Numbered from the stretch's first letter, positions 26,877 to 38,086 are shown. The stretch is DNA of 64,000 nucleotides from Sphingomonas sp. Root710 (GCF_001429065.1 NZ_LMIB01000012.1:380506-444505), one strand, 5' to 3'. The notes: a model not told the origin generated them from the letters alone. Numbers and translations are program-made.

Positions 26877-27452
26877 TTAACCGCCCGCCCGTCCGGAATC
26901 CACAGCGGATTTGTCGGGGAAGAAGGTGTAGGACAGGGTTATTTCGTTGAGCTGCCGTGCATCCTTGTCGTTGAGGATGGCGGGATCGACATAATAGATT
27001 ACCGGCATGCGGACCGTCTCGCCGGGCTTCAGCGTCTGGCTGGTAAAGCAGAAACACTGGATCTTGGTGAAGAACGGTCCGGCCTGCTCGGGCGTGACGT
27101 TGAAGGCTGCGGTCCCGGTGATCGGGTGATCGGACAGGTTGGTCGCGGTGAAGAAGGCCATCTGCCGCGCTCCGATCGCGACCCGCGCGACGGTCTTTTC
27201 CGCGGCAAAGCGCCAAGGCAGCGCCGGCGAGACATTGGCGTCGAAGCGGACATTGACGATCTTGCCGGCGACTTCGCCAGGGGCGATGCCGGTGGCGCTA
27301 CGCATTGTCGTGCCGCCGAATCCGGTGACCTGGCAGAACATCCGGTAGAGAGGCACGGCGGCGAAGCCGAGCGCCAGCATCGCCAACGCGATCAGCACGG
27401 CGATCAGCCCGACCCGCAGATTGCGGTCCTTGGGGAAGAAGGCAGTGGTCAC
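26877..27452 (-). CDS. ctaG: Cytochrome c oxidase assembly protein CtaG (Cox11 family)
   Basis: 191 residues from GTG 27452. One N-terminal transmembrane helix precedes PLYRMFCQVTGFGGT, and the periplasmic copper-binding domain contains KIQCFCF. Cox11/CtaG delivers copper to CuB of subunit I. It overlaps the small upstream gene by 4 nt (GTGA), showing coupling. Confidence 0.96.
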   Translation of the reverse strand: MTTAFFPKDRNLRVGLIAVLIALAMLALGFAAVPLYRMFCQVTGFGGTTMRSATGIAPGEVAGKIVNVRFDANVSPALPWRFAAEKTVARVAIGARQMAFFTATNLSDHPITGTAAFNVTPEQAGPFFTKIQCFCFTSQTLKPGETVRMPVIYYVDPAILNDKDARQLNEITLSYTFFPDKSAVDSGRAGG

Positions 27453-27577
27453 AGCATCTTGGCGATCGAGATCGCGTAGAAGAGGATGACGAGCGCACCA
27501 AGCACCAGCGCGGTGACCACCGCGCGGGACTTCTGGCGGCGGCGGATCTCAGCCTGTTCGTCGGGGGTGAATGTCAT
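27449..27577 (-). CDS. 42-residue single-span membrane protein in the cox operon
   Basis: ATG 27577 to TGA 27449. A charged N-terminus ([16 protein letters not shown]) precedes one hydrophobic helix of about 20 residues. It overlaps ctaB upstream and ctaG downstream by 4 nt each (ATGA, GTGA), so it is surely translated with them. Small proteins of this shape occur at this position in many alphaproteobacterial cox operons; their role in oxidase assembly is not settled. Confidence 0.85.
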   Translation of the reverse strand: MTFTPDEQAEIRRRQKSRAVVTALVLGALVILFYAISIAKML

Positions 27578-28488
27578 GCCAGCACCAGCCTGTCGGCGAC
27601 GAGTATGCCGAAGATGAGGAAGAGATAGAGGATCGAGAAAGCGAAGAGACGCCGCTCAGGCTTCATCTTCGCCTGCTCGCGCTCGCGGCTGAAGCCGACG
27701 CGCAGCGCCAGCAGCAGGAAGACGCCCGACAGCAGGCTCGCGCCGATCCCATAGAGCGCGCCGGTCAGGCCCATCGCCCAGGGCGCGACCGCAGCGGCGG
27801 CCATCGGCACGGTGTAGAGCATGATCTGGATACGGGTGGCGCGCTGGCCCGCGACCGCCGGAAGCATCGGCACGCCAGCGCGCGCATAGTCCGAGTTGAT
27901 GAACAGCGCGAGCGCCCAAAAGTGCGGCGGCGTCCACAGGAAGACCAGCGCGAACAGCAGGACCGGCAGCGTCTCGACCCGGCCCGTCGCCGCCGCCCAG
28001 CCGATCAGCGCGGGAAAAGCCCCGGCCGCACCGCCAATGACGATGTTCTGCGGCGTCCGGCGCTTCAGCCAGATCGTGTAGACGACGACATAGAAGAGGA
28101 TCGAGAGGGCAAGGATCGCTGCGGAGAGCAGGTTGACCGCCAGTCCCATCAGGATCACCGAGAAGGCGCCGAGACCGACGCCGAAGTGCAATGCCGTCTG
28201 GCGGTCCATCCGCCCGGCGGGCAGCGGCCGGTTCGCGGTGCGCGTCATCATCGCGTCGAGATCGGCTTCATACCATTGGTTCAGCGCACCTGCCGCGCCC
28301 GCGCCCAGCGCGATGCACAGGATCGCAGTGAAGCCCAGCACCGGGTTGATCGCGACCGGCGCGGCGAGCAGCCCGCACAGGCCGGTGAACACGACCAGGG
28401 TCAGCACGCGCGGCTTGGTCAGCGCGACGAAGTCGCGCCACTCGGCCGTGGCCGCGGTTGCAACGGGGTAAGCTCTACTCGCCATCAT
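27574..28488 (-). CDS. ctaB: Protoheme IX farnesyltransferase (heme o synthase)
   Basis: 304 residues from ATG 28488 or 28485. A UbiA-type prenyltransferase with the two Asp-rich sites [12 protein letters not shown] and (late) the [15 protein letters not shown] region, TRTANRPLP and about nine hydrophobic helices. It transfers farnesyl to heme b to make heme o for the aa3 oxidase. It follows ctaD after 79 nt containing a hairpin. Confidence 0.96.
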   Translation of the reverse strand: MMASRAYPVATAATAEWRDFVALTKPRVLTLVVFTGLCGLLAAPVAINPVLGFTAILCIALGAGAAGALNQWYEADLDAMMTRTANRPLPAGRMDRQTALHFGVGLGAFSVILMGLAVNLLSAAILALSILFYVVVYTIWLKRRTPQNIVIGGAAGAFPALIGWAAATGRVETLPVLLFALVFLWTPPHFWALALFINSDYARAGVPMLPAVAGQRATRIQIMLYTVPMAAAAVAPWAMGLTGALYGIGASLLSGVFLLLALRVGFSREREQAKMKPERRLFAFSILYLFLIFGILVADRLVLA

Positions 28489-28513
28489 CTCTCAATCGCA
28501 TTCGCCAACGGAA

Positions 28514-28545
28514 CCGCCGCTCAGACATCGCTGTCGAAGCGGCGG
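28514..28545. repeat. Hairpin between ctaD and ctaB
   Basis: CCGCCGCT (28514-28521) pairs with AGCGGCGG (28538-28545) across 16 nt. There is no strong U-tract on the minus strand, so it is more likely an mRNA-stabilising or partial-termination structure separating the subunit genes from the assembly genes. Confidence 0.5.
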
Positions 28546-28567
28546 CCCGGATGCGTCTACCGTTCGA

Positions 28568-30268
<1,701 letters not shown>

Positions 30269-31294
30269 TTAGTTCTGCGCGGTCGCAGGCTGGGACGTGG
30301 TGGGCGCGGCGGGCGCCGCAGTGCCGGGAACCGGAGCGTCAGCGGCAGGCGCCGCCGTCGCAGCGGCAGGGGCCGCAGCCGGAGCAGGCGCGGCAGCCGC
30401 GGCCTCACCCGGCATCTTGCCGCCCTTCGAATGGACCCATTCGGCGAACTTTTCCTTCGAGACGACCTCGACCGCGATCGGCATGAAGCCATGGCGGGCA
30501 CCGCACAGTTCCGAACACTGGCCATAATAAAGGCCTTCGCGATCGGCCTTGAACCAGGTTTCGTTCAGGCGGCCTGGAACGGCGTCCATCTTCGTCCAGA
30601 AGGCGGGGACCGCCCAGCTGTGGATGACGTCGTTCGAGGTGACGATCACCTTGACCACCGAATTGACCGGAACGACGACGCGCTCGTCGACGCCGAGCAG
30701 GCGGGGCTCGCCACGCTTCTTGGCCTCGGCCTCGGGCAGCATGTTTGAAACCAGTTCAAAATCGCCGTTATCCGGATATTGATAGGTCCAGTACCACTGG
30801 TTGCCGATCACCTTGATGGTGAGATCGGGCTTCGGCTGGGCATATTGATGCGCGAGCAGCCGGATCGAGGGCACCGCGATCACCAGCAGGATGAGCACCG
30901 GGACGAGCGTCCAGATGATCTCGATCAGGGTGTTGTGCGAGGTCTTCGAGGGGACCGGGTTGGCCTTGGCGCGGAAACGAATCACCGCATAGGCCAGCAG
31001 GAGCAGAACGAAAATCGAGATGATCGTGATGATCGGCATCAGCAGCGAGTTATGGAACCACTGCGCGTCCTCACCGATCTGGGTGACCTGCGGCTGGATC
31101 TTGAAGCCGCCGGGAATCGGCTGGCCGATATCGGCCTCCGGGGCGCGGTGCTCAAATGCAGGCGCGGCAGGCGCCGCCGCCGCGGGGGCGGAAGCTTCGG
31201 CGGTTGCCGGAGCCGGAGCAGCCTCCTGAGCCTGAACTGCCAGCGGTACGGCAGCCAGCGAAAGCGCCATCATCAATGTCTTCAACGTCTTCAT
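30269..31294 (-). CDS. ctaC: Cytochrome c oxidase subunit II
   Basis: 341 residues. Signal sequence, two transmembrane helices (about 78-100 and 123-145) and a periplasmic cupredoxin domain with the CuA site: H in VIHSWAVPAF, then YGQCSELCGARHGFMPI. A low-complexity Ala/Pro tail of about 45 residues follows the domain, and another Ala-rich stretch follows the signal peptide; both look like linkers. There is no C-terminal heme-c motif. First gene of the operon. Confidence 0.97.
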   Translation of the reverse strand: MKTLKTLMMALSLAAVPLAVQAQEAAPAPATAEASAPAAAAPAAPAFEHRAPEADIGQPIPGGFKIQPQVTQIGEDAQWFHNSLLMPIITIISIFVLLLLAYAVIRFRAKANPVPSKTSHNTLIEIIWTLVPVLILLVIAVPSIRLLAHQYAQPKPDLTIKVIGNQWYWTYQYPDNGDFELVSNMLPEAEAKKRGEPRLLGVDERVVVPVNSVVKVIVTSNDVIHSWAVPAFWTKMDAVPGRLNETWFKADREGLYYGQCSELCGARHGFMPIAVEVVSKEKFAEWVHSKGGKMPGEAAAAAPAPAAAPAAATAAPAADAPVPGTAAPAAPTTSQPATAQN

Positions 31295-31359
31295 CTTACC
31301 CCCGTGAAGCGCGGTTGGATCCGCGCCTGCCTGATGTCGGGCCCTACGAAATCGAGCGC

Positions 31360-31388
31360 CTTATAGGCGTGGCTTCGCTGTGCCTCAA
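31360..31388 (-). promoter_or_regulatory. Sigma70-like promoter of the cox operon
   Basis: Minus strand: TTGAGG (31388-31383), 17-nt spacer, TATAAG (31365-31360). It is the best -10 element seen in the window and lies 66 nt upstream of the ctaC start, in the region divergent from pyrE. Confidence 0.6.
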
Positions 31389-31487
31389 GCACCGCTTGGC
31401 GACGAATGCAAGCGGTTGAAGCGATTATCTCATGCGCCTATCTGGGCCGATGCTGCAAAGCGGCAGCGGGAAAGCGGGAAACGAACG

Positions 31488-32078
31488 ATGACGGATGAAG
31501 AGGTGCTGGCCGAATTTCGGGATGCGGAAGCGCTGCTCGAAGGCCATTTCATCCTCTCGTCGGGGTTGCGCAGCCCCCGTTACCTGCAATGCGCCCGCGT
31601 GCTGATGAACCCCGCGCGGGCCGCCCGGCTCGCCGAGGCGCTTGCGCTCAAAATTCCTGACAAGATCAAGATTCAGCTCGGCGCCGTCGTCTCTCCGGCA
31701 ATGGGCGGCGTGATCGCGGGGCATGAGATGGGCCGCGCGCTCGGCCTCGACGCGATGTTCGTCGAACGGCCGGAGGGCGTGTTCGGCCTGCGCCGCGGCT
31801 TCCGGCTGGAACCGGGCCAGAAGGTGCTGCTGATGGAGGACGTCGTCACCACCGGCCTGTCCTCGCGCGAAGCGATCAAGGCAGTTGAGGAAGCGGGGGG
31901 GCAGGTCATCGCCGCCGCGTCGCTGGTCGACCGGTCGAACGGCGCCGCCGACCTGGGTGTCCCCTTCTATCCGCTGATCCGGCTCGAGGTGCCGACCTAT
32001 GCCGCAGATGCCCTCCCCCCCGAGTTGGCGGCGATTCCCGCGGTGAAGCCGGGCAGCCGGGCGAAAGTAGACGCATGA
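31488..32078 (+). CDS. pyrE: Orotate phosphoribosyltransferase
   Basis: 196 residues from ATG 31488; the frame is open upstream but lacks family sequence. [16 protein letters not shown] and the PRPP-binding loop [13 protein letters not shown] are diagnostic. It makes orotidine monophosphate in pyrimidine synthesis. Its stop overlaps the pdxJ start (ATGA). Confidence 0.95.
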   Translation: MTDEEVLAEFRDAEALLEGHFILSSGLRSPRYLQCARVLMNPARAARLAEALALKIPDKIKIQLGAVVSPAMGGVIAGHEMGRALGLDAMFVERPEGVFGLRRGFRLEPGQKVLLMEDVVTTGLSSREAIKAVEEAGGQVIAAASLVDRSNGAADLGVPFYPLIRLEVPTYAADALPPELAAIPAVKPGSRAKVDA

Positions 32079-32800
32079 ACGCGCTCCGCCTCGGGGTGAA
32101 CATCGATCACGTCGCGACGATTCGCAACGCGCGCGGCGGGCTATATCCCGACCCGATCCGCGCAGCGGTGATCGCGAGCGAGGCCGGCGCCGATGGGATC
32201 ACCGCGCATCTGCGCGAGGACCGCCGCCACATCATCGACGACGATATCGGCCGGTTGATCGGTGCGGTCGAACTGCCGGTGAACATGGAGATGGCCGCCA
32301 CCGAGGAAATGGTCGCGATCGCGCTCAAGCACCGGCCGCACGCGGCCTGCATCGTCCCCGAACGGCGCGAGGAGGTCACCACCGAAGGCGGGCTCAACGC
32401 TGCAGGCCAGCACAATCACCTGAAGCCGCTGATCGCGCGGCTCGCCGATGCGGGAATTCGCGTGAGCCTGTTCATCGAGCCCGACCCGCGCCAGATCGAA
32501 GCGGCGGTGTCGCTGGGCGCGCCGGTGGTCGAGTTCCACACCGGCCGCTACGCCCATGCCGAGGGGGAAGCCCAGGCCGCCGAACTGCGCCGCATCGCCG
32601 ACGCCGCCGCGCTCGCCGCCAAAAACGGTATCGAACCGCATGCAGGCCATGGCCTGACCTTCGACAATGTCATCCCGATCGCCGCGATTCCCCAGATCGC
32701 CGAGCTCAACATCGGCCACTTTCTGATCGGCGAGGCGATCTTCGAAGGGCTGGGCCCGGTCGTCCGCCGCATGCGCGCGCTGATGGACGAGGCGCGGTGA
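32075..32800 (+). CDS. pdxJ: Pyridoxine 5'-phosphate synthase
   Basis: 241 residues, a TIM barrel with [43 protein letters not shown] and [11 protein letters not shown]. It joins 1-deoxyxylulose-5-phosphate derivatives to 3-amino-2-oxopropyl phosphate in vitamin B6 synthesis; the product is the cofactor used by serine palmitoyltransferase among others. It overlaps pyrE by 4 nt. Confidence 0.97.
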   Translation: MNALRLGVNIDHVATIRNARGGLYPDPIRAAVIASEAGADGITAHLREDRRHIIDDDIGRLIGAVELPVNMEMAATEEMVAIALKHRPHAACIVPERREEVTTEGGLNAAGQHNHLKPLIARLADAGIRVSLFIEPDPRQIEAAVSLGAPVVEFHTGRYAHAEGEAQAAELRRIADAAALAAKNGIEPHAGHGLTFDNVIPIAAIPQIAELNIGHFLIGEAIFEGLGPVVRRMRALMDEAR

Positions 32801-32802
32801 AG

Positions 32803-32928
32803 CCTCCCCGGCACGGGGAGGGGGACCATGCGCAGCATGGTGGAGGGGGGCTGTCTCCCCACAGCCGCCTGTGCGAAATCTCGATCCCCCTCCACCGTTT
32901 CGCGTTCCCCCTCGCCGTGCCGGGGAGG
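32803..32928. repeat. 126-bp palindromic repeat between pdxJ and acpS
   Basis: Outer arms 32803-32825 and 32906-32928 are inverted copies (22 of 23 bp), and inner arms around GGTGGAGGGGG and CCCCCTCCACC pair as well. The sequence (CCTCCCCGGCACGGGGAGG...) looks like a dispersed sphingomonad intergenic element. It occupies nearly all of the gap and would fold strongly in a pdxJ-acpS mRNA. Confidence 0.8.
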
Positions 32929-32936
32929 ATTGAAAA

Positions 32937-33338
32937 ATGATCATCGGGATCGGCTCCGACCTCTGTAATATAGAGCGGATCCAGAATTCGCTCGATCGCT
33001 TTGGTGATCGCTTCCTCAACCGCGTATTCACCGATGTCGAGCGCGCCAAGGCCGAGCGCCGGCCGTTCACCCGTGCCGGCACCTATGCCAAACGATTCGC
33101 CGCCAAGGAGGCTTATTCCAAAGCGGTCGGCACCGGCTTCAAGGCGGGCGTCTTCATGCGGGATATCGGCGTGGCCAATCTGCCCAGCGGGGCGCCGACG
33201 CTGGTTTTGACCGGCGGGGCCAAGGCAAGGCTTGACGCGCTGACGCCGCCGGGCCACGCCGTCGAGGTACATCTTACGATGACGGACGATCATCCCTGGG
33301 CGCAGGCGTTCGTGATCCTGTATGCGCGTCCGCTGTAA
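32937..33338 (+). CDS. acpS: Holo-[acyl-carrier-protein] synthase
   Basis: 133 residues. [15 protein letters not shown] with the metal-binding Asp and [15 protein letters not shown] with the Glu/Lys are the AcpS signatures. It attaches 4'-phosphopantetheine to ACPs, presumably including the SPT-associated ACP. Placed just before lepB (12 nt). Confidence 0.96.
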   Translation: MIIGIGSDLCNIERIQNSLDRFGDRFLNRVFTDVERAKAERRPFTRAGTYAKRFAAKEAYSKAVGTGFKAGVFMRDIGVANLPSGAPTLVLTGGAKARLDALTPPGHAVEVHLTMTDDHPWAQAFVILYARPL

Positions 33339-33350
33339 GGAGAGGATCGC

Positions 33351-34250
33351 GTGAGCGATCAGCCGAGTGACAATATGGACAATGCAAGCGAGTTGCCCGC
33401 CGCTCCGGCCGAAACGCCGGCCGCGCCCGTAAAAAAGGGGACCGATTGGTGGGCAGAGGCCCGCGGCATCTTCTGGCTGATCCTGGCGGTGCTCGGCTTC
33501 CACAGCTTCATCGCCAAGCCCTTCTACATCCCGTCCGAATCGATGATGCCCACGCTCATCACCGGCGATCGGCTGGTGGTGACCAAATATCCCTACGGCT
33601 GGTCCTATGTGTCGCCCAGCTTCCATATCCTGCCGTTCATCCATGGCCGGCTGCTGGGCCGCCTGCCCGAACGTGGCGACATCGTCATCCTCAAGCCGCC
33701 GCAGGCGGACACCGACTTCATCAAGCGCGTCATCGGCCTGCCCGGCGACCGCTTGGAAGTGCGCGGCGGCGTGATCGTGCTGAACGGCGTGCCCGTCAAG
33801 CGCGTGCCCGTCTCGCCCGCGATGATCCCGGTCGACGCCAACGTCCCATGCGATCAATATGACGTCGCACGTTTCCGGATCACCGGACCCGACGGCAAGC
33901 TCTACTGCGCGCTTCCCCGCTTCCGCGAAACGCTGCCCAATGGCCGCAGCTACGACACGATCGACCTGGGCTATCTGCCCGAGATCGACGACGTGCCGGC
34001 GATTACTATCCCCGCCGACCATGTCTGGGTGATGGGCGACAATCGCGACCAGTCCGCCGACAGCCGCGTGCCCGCCGACCGCAACGGCCTGGGCGGCCCG
34101 ATCCCGTTCGAGAATCTCGGCGGCCGCGCGGAGTTCATCACCTTCTCGCTCGACGGCACCACCAAGCTTTGGAACCCGCTGAGCTGGTTCGAGGCGCTGC
34201 GCGGCGGACGCGCGGGCACCAGCCTGCACCCCGACCGCGAGGACCGCTGA
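33351..34250 (+). CDS. lepB: Signal peptidase I
   Basis: 299 residues from GTG 33351 (GGAGAGG upstream). An acidic, Ala/Pro-rich N-terminus precedes one transmembrane helix (about 40-58). The catalytic Ser is in IPSESMMPTL and the Lys in DFIKRVIGLPGD; the late box GDNRDQSADSR is also present. It cleaves signal peptides on the periplasmic face. It starts 12 nt after acpS. Confidence 0.96.
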   Translation: MSDQPSDNMDNASELPAAPAETPAAPVKKGTDWWAEARGIFWLILAVLGFHSFIAKPFYIPSESMMPTLITGDRLVVTKYPYGWSYVSPSFHILPFIHGRLLGRLPERGDIVILKPPQADTDFIKRVIGLPGDRLEVRGGVIVLNGVPVKRVPVSPAMIPVDANVPCDQYDVARFRITGPDGKLYCALPRFRETLPNGRSYDTIDLGYLPEIDDVPAITIPADHVWVMGDNRDQSADSRVPADRNGLGGPIPFENLGGRAEFITFSLDGTTKLWNPLSWFEALRGGRAGTSLHPDREDR

Positions 34251-34254
34251 GCCG

Positions 34255-35295
34255 ATGGCGGGCCGCAAGCCGGAGCAGCCCGGCCCGTCCGACAGCCGTT
34301 CGCAAGCGACGGTCCTCGAACTGCACAAGGCCGCGATCTGGCTCGGTCTCGCCGCCGCTCTCGCGCTGCTGGTGCTGCTCATCGAGCCGCTGTTGCTGGT
34401 GGTCGCCGCGCTCGTCTTGGCCGCGATGCTCGATGGCGGCACCCGCCTGCTCGGCCGCATCCTGCCGATCGGACGCGGCTGGCGGTTGCTGATCACCTGC
34501 CTCGGCGTCGTCGCATTCCTGGGCTGGACCGTCTATTTCGCCGGATCGCAGATCGCCGGGCAATTCGAGGCGCTTCGCACCGTCGTTGAGACCCAGCTGA
34601 CGCGAGTCTTCGACTGGGCGACAGCGCGCGGCCTGGTTCCAAAGACCAATGGCGGCCAGGCGGTCGCCAATGAGCTGATGGGATCGTTCGACCGGCTGAC
34701 CAGTTGGGTCGGCAGCGCGCTTGGCGCGGTGTCGAGCATCGCGATGATCATCGTCCTCGGCCTGTTCATCGCCGCCGAACCGCGCCTCTACGAGCGCGGC
34801 TTCGCCTGGCTGCTGCCGATCGAGCGCCGCGCCGACTTCTACGCCACCTCAGAGCGGATGGGCTATACGATGCGGCGGCTGATGTTCGGCCGGCTGATCG
34901 GCATGGCGGTCGAGGGCTTCGGCACCGGCATCGCGTTGTCGCTGGCCGGTGTGCCGATGGCGGCGCTGCTCGGCCTGCTCACCGGCCTGCTCGCCTTCCT
35001 GCCCAATATCGGCTCCATCATCTCGGGGATATTGATTATCCTCGTCGGTTTCTCGGCGGGGGTCGACACCGGCATCTGGGCGATCATCATCTATGTTGTG
35101 GTGCAGGTGATCGACGGCAACATCATCGTCCCTTGGGTGGCGCGCAAATCGGTCGACCTCGCGCCGGCGCTCATTCTCGGCGCGCAGCTGTTGTTCGGAA
35201 CGCTGTTCGGCATCGTCGGCCTGGCGCTCGCCGATCCGATCGTCGCGATGATCAAGGTCTTCCTGGAGGAACGCGCGAAGCGCCCGGCGGAGTAG
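34255..35295 (+). CDS. AI-2E family transporter (PerM-like permease)
   Basis: 346 residues. Seven to eight transmembrane helices are predicted, with the family's PxLL-type N-terminal pair, a central amphipathic region, and the conserved LTGLLAFLPNIGSIISG and NIIVPWVARKSVDL motifs. Members export signalling molecules or act as Na+/H+ antiporters; the substrate is not predictable. The ATG is 4 nt after lepB, so it is probably cotranscribed. Confidence 0.88.
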   Translation: MAGRKPEQPGPSDSRSQATVLELHKAAIWLGLAAALALLVLLIEPLLLVVAALVLAAMLDGGTRLLGRILPIGRGWRLLITCLGVVAFLGWTVYFAGSQIAGQFEALRTVVETQLTRVFDWATARGLVPKTNGGQAVANELMGSFDRLTSWVGSALGAVSSIAMIIVLGLFIAAEPRLYERGFAWLLPIERRADFYATSERMGYTMRRLMFGRLIGMAVEGFGTGIALSLAGVPMAALLGLLTGLLAFLPNIGSIISGILIILVGFSAGVDTGIWAIIIYVVVQVIDGNIIVPWVARKSVDLAPALILGAQLLFGTLFGIVGLALADPIVAMIKVFLEERAKRPAE

Positions 35296-35360
35296 GCCGA
35301 ACCCGCGACCTGCAGGACGGTCTAGAGGCCACGCCCTCCCGGCAACAACGGGCCAAACAA

Positions 35361-35388
35361 AATGGGGCCGCATCGCTGCGACCCCATT
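35361..35388 (-). terminator. Terminator of the FKBP gene, also facing the permease gene
   Basis: A 12-bp near-perfect stem (35361-35372 with 35377-35388, one G-U/mismatch) is followed on the minus strand by TTTTG. It lies between convergent genes and can act on both. Confidence 0.75.
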
Positions 35389-35418
35389 CTCTCCTATCTG
35401 TTCCGGCCCGCGGCGGAT

Positions 35419-35979
35419 CTACATCCCGCCATGGCCGCCGGGCATGCCGCCCATCGGGGCGGGCGCGATCTCCAGCAATTCGACGTCGAAGGTGATCACC
35501 GCATTTGGCGGGATGACGCCATTGCCTGCGCCATGCTCGCCATAAGCGAGGGCCGGTGGCATCCAGAAACGGTATTTCGAGCCCTTGCTCATCAGCTGAA
35601 GCCCCTCGGTCCAGCCAGGGATCGTCCCGCCGATCGGCATCGCCCGCGGCTTGCCGTCCGTCTTCGTCGAATCGAAGGTCTCGCCGCTCAGCAGTTTGCC
35701 GTCATAGTTGACCAGCACGATATCGGCGGGGCCGGGCTTCGGCCCATTACCCTCGCGCAGCACCTTGTACTGAAGCCCCGAGGGGGTTTGGACGACGCCG
35801 CCGTCCTTGGCGTTCGCGGCCAGGAACTCGTCGGGTGACATCGCCATCGCCACCTGTCCGGCGGTGCCCAGATAGGCCGCGCCGAGACCGATGGCGATTG
35901 CCGCTGCTACCCCTACCCAAAGCTTCACCAACGAACCCTTCGCGATCGGACGAAGGGGGACGGCGGTCACTTCGGACAT
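35419..35979 (-). CDS. FKBP-type peptidyl-prolyl cis-trans isomerase, membrane-anchored
   Basis: 186 residues. A single N-terminal transmembrane helix (about 17-37) anchors a periplasmic FKBP domain: SGLQYKVLREG, VLVNYDGKLLSGETFDST, MPIGGTIPGWTEGLQLM and LAYGEHGAGNGVIPPNA. The C-terminus ends in a Gly/Met-rich tail. It probably assists folding of exported proteins. Confidence 0.93.
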   Translation of the reverse strand: MSEVTAVPLRPIAKGSLVKLWVGVAAAIAIGLGAAYLGTAGQVAMAMSPDEFLAANAKDGGVVQTPSGLQYKVLREGNGPKPGPADIVLVNYDGKLLSGETFDSTKTDGKPRAMPIGGTIPGWTEGLQLMSKGSKYRFWMPPALAYGEHGAGNGVIPPNAVITFDVELLEIAPAPMGGMPGGHGGM

Positions 35980-36054
35980 GGGCGGCTCGCTCTCTCTGGC
36001 AATGATTATAAAACCGCCGCCCGGTGGATTCGGGCGCCGGGTTAGCCCTGTTAT

Positions 36055-36261
36055 TTACCGGACGCCGTCGCGCTCCATGCGCTTGCGCTCGAGCTTGCGG
36101 GCGCGGCGGATCGCGGCGGCGCGCTCGCGGGCGCGCTTTTCCGACGGCTTCTCATAATGACGGCGCAGCTTCATTTCGCGATAGACACCTTCACGCTGCA
36201 GCTTCTTCTTGAGCGCGCGGAGGGCCTGATCGACATTGTTGTCGCGAACGATGATCTGCAT
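36055..36261 (-). CDS. rpsU: 30S ribosomal protein S21
   Basis: 68 residues from ATG 36261; the upstream ATG at 36279 is rejected because S21 proteins start [10 protein letters not shown] basic C-terminal helix ([19 protein letters not shown]) is typical. Needed for translation initiation. Monocistronic, 75 nt before the FKBP gene on the same strand. Confidence 0.96.
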   Translation of the reverse strand: MQIIVRDNNVDQALRALKKKLQREGVYREMKLRRHYEKPSEKRARERAAAIRRARKLERKRMERDGVR

Positions 36262-36468
36262 AAAAACCAAATTCTCCAATCACTTGCGGAGCGAGCCAGC
36301 CACGCCGCCGATCCGACGGTGTCTCCAGCTTCAACGCAAAAAAGCGTGTCGTCGCGGAAAGCGATCCGCGCCGTGAAGCGCCGCCCCTACCAGCAGCCCT
36401 GTGATTCTTCAAGCGAAAGGCGGCGTTTTTTGCGCTGTGCGGATTCACGCTTCCCGGTATAACGGGCC

Positions 36469-37029
36469 ATGACCCGGTTCACCGTCAATGGCCAGCCCAT
36501 CCATTACAAGATGGACGCAGCGACGCCGCTACTATGGGCGCTACGCGACGCATCGAATCTGACTGGCACCAAATATGGCTGCGGCGCTGGGCTGTGCGGG
36601 GCGTGTACGGTCCATGTCGATGGCCAGCCGGTCCGCTCGTGCCAGGTGCCGATCGGCGCGATCGAGGGCAGCTTCGTCACCACCATCGAAGCGTTGTCCC
36701 GCGACCGCAGCCACGCCTTGCAGCAGGCTTGGGTGGCGGAGAACCTGCCCCAATGCGGTTATTGCCAGTCGGGAATGATCATGGCGGCGGCAGCGCTGCT
36801 CGGCAAGAACAGCAGCCCGAGCGATGCCGAGATCGACGCGGCGATGACCAATATCTGCCGCTGCGGCACCTATCCGCGGATTCGCCGGGCGATCCGCCGG
36901 GCCAGCCGTGTGATGGCGGGGACCGAGACGATCGCCGCCGCGCCGCCGCCTGGCATCGATCCGGCCGACGCCGCACGCGCGATCCCCGCCCTCGCGCCGG
37001 GAACGGGCGATTCACAGCCCGGCGATTGA
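36469..37029 (+). CDS. [2Fe-2S] subunit of a molybdenum hydroxylase (IorA/CoxS-like), orphan
   Basis: 186 residues. The plant-type ferredoxin cysteines are in [14 protein letters not shown] and the second cluster in QCGYCQSG and [12 protein letters not shown], the full eight-cysteine set. It would pass electrons from a molybdopterin subunit such as isoquinoline 1-oxidoreductase beta. No such large subunit, XdhC or Mo-cofactor gene lies beside it; the neighbours are rpsU and RcnB-like genes. The C-terminus extends about 30 residues past the family core. Confidence 0.9.
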   Translation: MTRFTVNGQPIHYKMDAATPLLWALRDASNLTGTKYGCGAGLCGACTVHVDGQPVRSCQVPIGAIEGSFVTTIEALSRDRSHALQQAWVAENLPQCGYCQSGMIMAAAALLGKNSSPSDAEIDAAMTNICRCGTYPRIRRAIRRASRVMAGTETIAAAPPPGIDPADAARAIPALAPGTGDSQPGD

Positions 37030-37137
37030 GTCTCTATTCTTTCAATATGCTGACGATGGGGTTCAGCATCGGCTCAGTTGGCAGGGCGCAGATAGAAGGC
37101 AAGGGTGGCAGCACGCCTCCCGTTGGAGAGTATTCCG

Positions 37138-38022
37138 ATGCGTAACCCTTCGAGGATGATGGTCGGCCTGCTGCTCGGAGCGGTGATGGTGTCACCGGTC
37201 GTGGCGCAGGCCCAGGAACGCGGGCGCGATCGCGGCGACCGTCAGTTCACCTTTCAGCGCGGCGGCCAGGAGCGCGGCGGTGCCAACCGCGGCGCGCAGG
37301 TCAATGGCGATGCGCGTGCCGCGATCGCCGAAGGGCGTGAAGCCCAGCGCGCCGTCGAGCGTCCCGCCCCCATGCCCCGGGCTGCGGACACTGGCGAAAG
37401 CCGCCGCCAGTGGCAGACGGCCGACCGTAACCGCGGCGATGACCAGGGCCGCCGCGACTGGCAGCGCAACCGCGACGATTCGAACCGCGCCGCCGACGCC
37501 GGTCGCCAGCGTGGCGACTGGAATCGCGACCGGGCCGATGGCCGGGGCGACGACCGCCGCTGGGACCGTAATCGTGATGGCGACCGTACCGTGAACCGCA
37601 GCGACCGCGAACAGCGCTGGGACCGCGACGGCAATGGCCGCGCCGACGGCAACCGCCGCTGGACCAGCGACCGCCGCGACTGGAACGGGCGCGACTGGGA
37701 TCGCCGCGATAATGATCGCTGGGATCGCAACTGGCGCAACGACCGGCGCTATAGCTGGCAGGACTATCGCAACCATAACCGGCACATTTACCGCCTGCCG
37801 CGCTACCAAGCCCGTTATGGCTACAGCTATCGCCGCTGGTCGCCGGGCTATCGCTTCGATCCGTTCTTTTACAGCTCCAGCTACTGGATCAACGATCCCT
37901 TCTATTATCGCCTGCCGCCGGCCTACGGCCCCTATCGCTGGGTCCGCTATTTCGACGATGTGGTACTGGTCGACACCCGCGACGGCGAGATCATCGACAT
38001 CATCTACTCCTTCTTCCTCTAA
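37138..38022 (+). CDS. RcnB-like secreted protein with long Arg/Asp-rich repeat region
   Basis: 294 residues. Signal peptide ends near AQAQER. Residues about 25-205 are low-complexity, dominated by Arg, Asp, Asn, Gly and Trp in W-D-R-N-R-D type units. The C-terminal ~85 residues carry the RcnB-type core with Y-R-W and the block PYRWVRYFDDVVLVDTRDGEII. RcnB is a periplasmic nickel/cobalt-homeostasis protein in E. coli; a metal link here is only by family. A strong terminator follows. Confidence 0.8.
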   Translation: MRNPSRMMVGLLLGAVMVSPVVAQAQERGRDRGDRQFTFQRGGQERGGANRGAQVNGDARAAIAEGREAQRAVERPAPMPRAADTGESRRQWQTADRNRGDDQGRRDWQRNRDDSNRAADAGRQRGDWNRDRADGRGDDRRWDRNRDGDRTVNRSDREQRWDRDGNGRADGNRRWTSDRRDWNGRDWDRRDNDRWDRNWRNDRRYSWQDYRNHNRHIYRLPRYQARYGYSYRRWSPGYRFDPFFYSSSYWINDPFYYRLPPAYGPYRWVRYFDDVVLVDTRDGEIIDIIYSFFL

Positions 38023-38050
38023 ACGGGATCGGCAAGGAGAGTGGCCGAGG

Positions 38051-38086
38051 GGCCCGGCGGCAGCGATGCCGCCGGGCCTTTCGTTT
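38051..38086 (+). terminator. Rho-independent terminator after the first RcnB-like gene
   Basis: Perfect 12-bp stem (38051-38062 / 38067-38078) with a GCGA loop, then TTTCGTTT. Confidence 0.85.

Noticed and set aside
37250-37750. CRISPR-like or DNA tandem repeat in the Arg/Asp-rich gene
   Set aside because: Repeats are at the protein level in a coding frame, are irregular in length and have no spacers.
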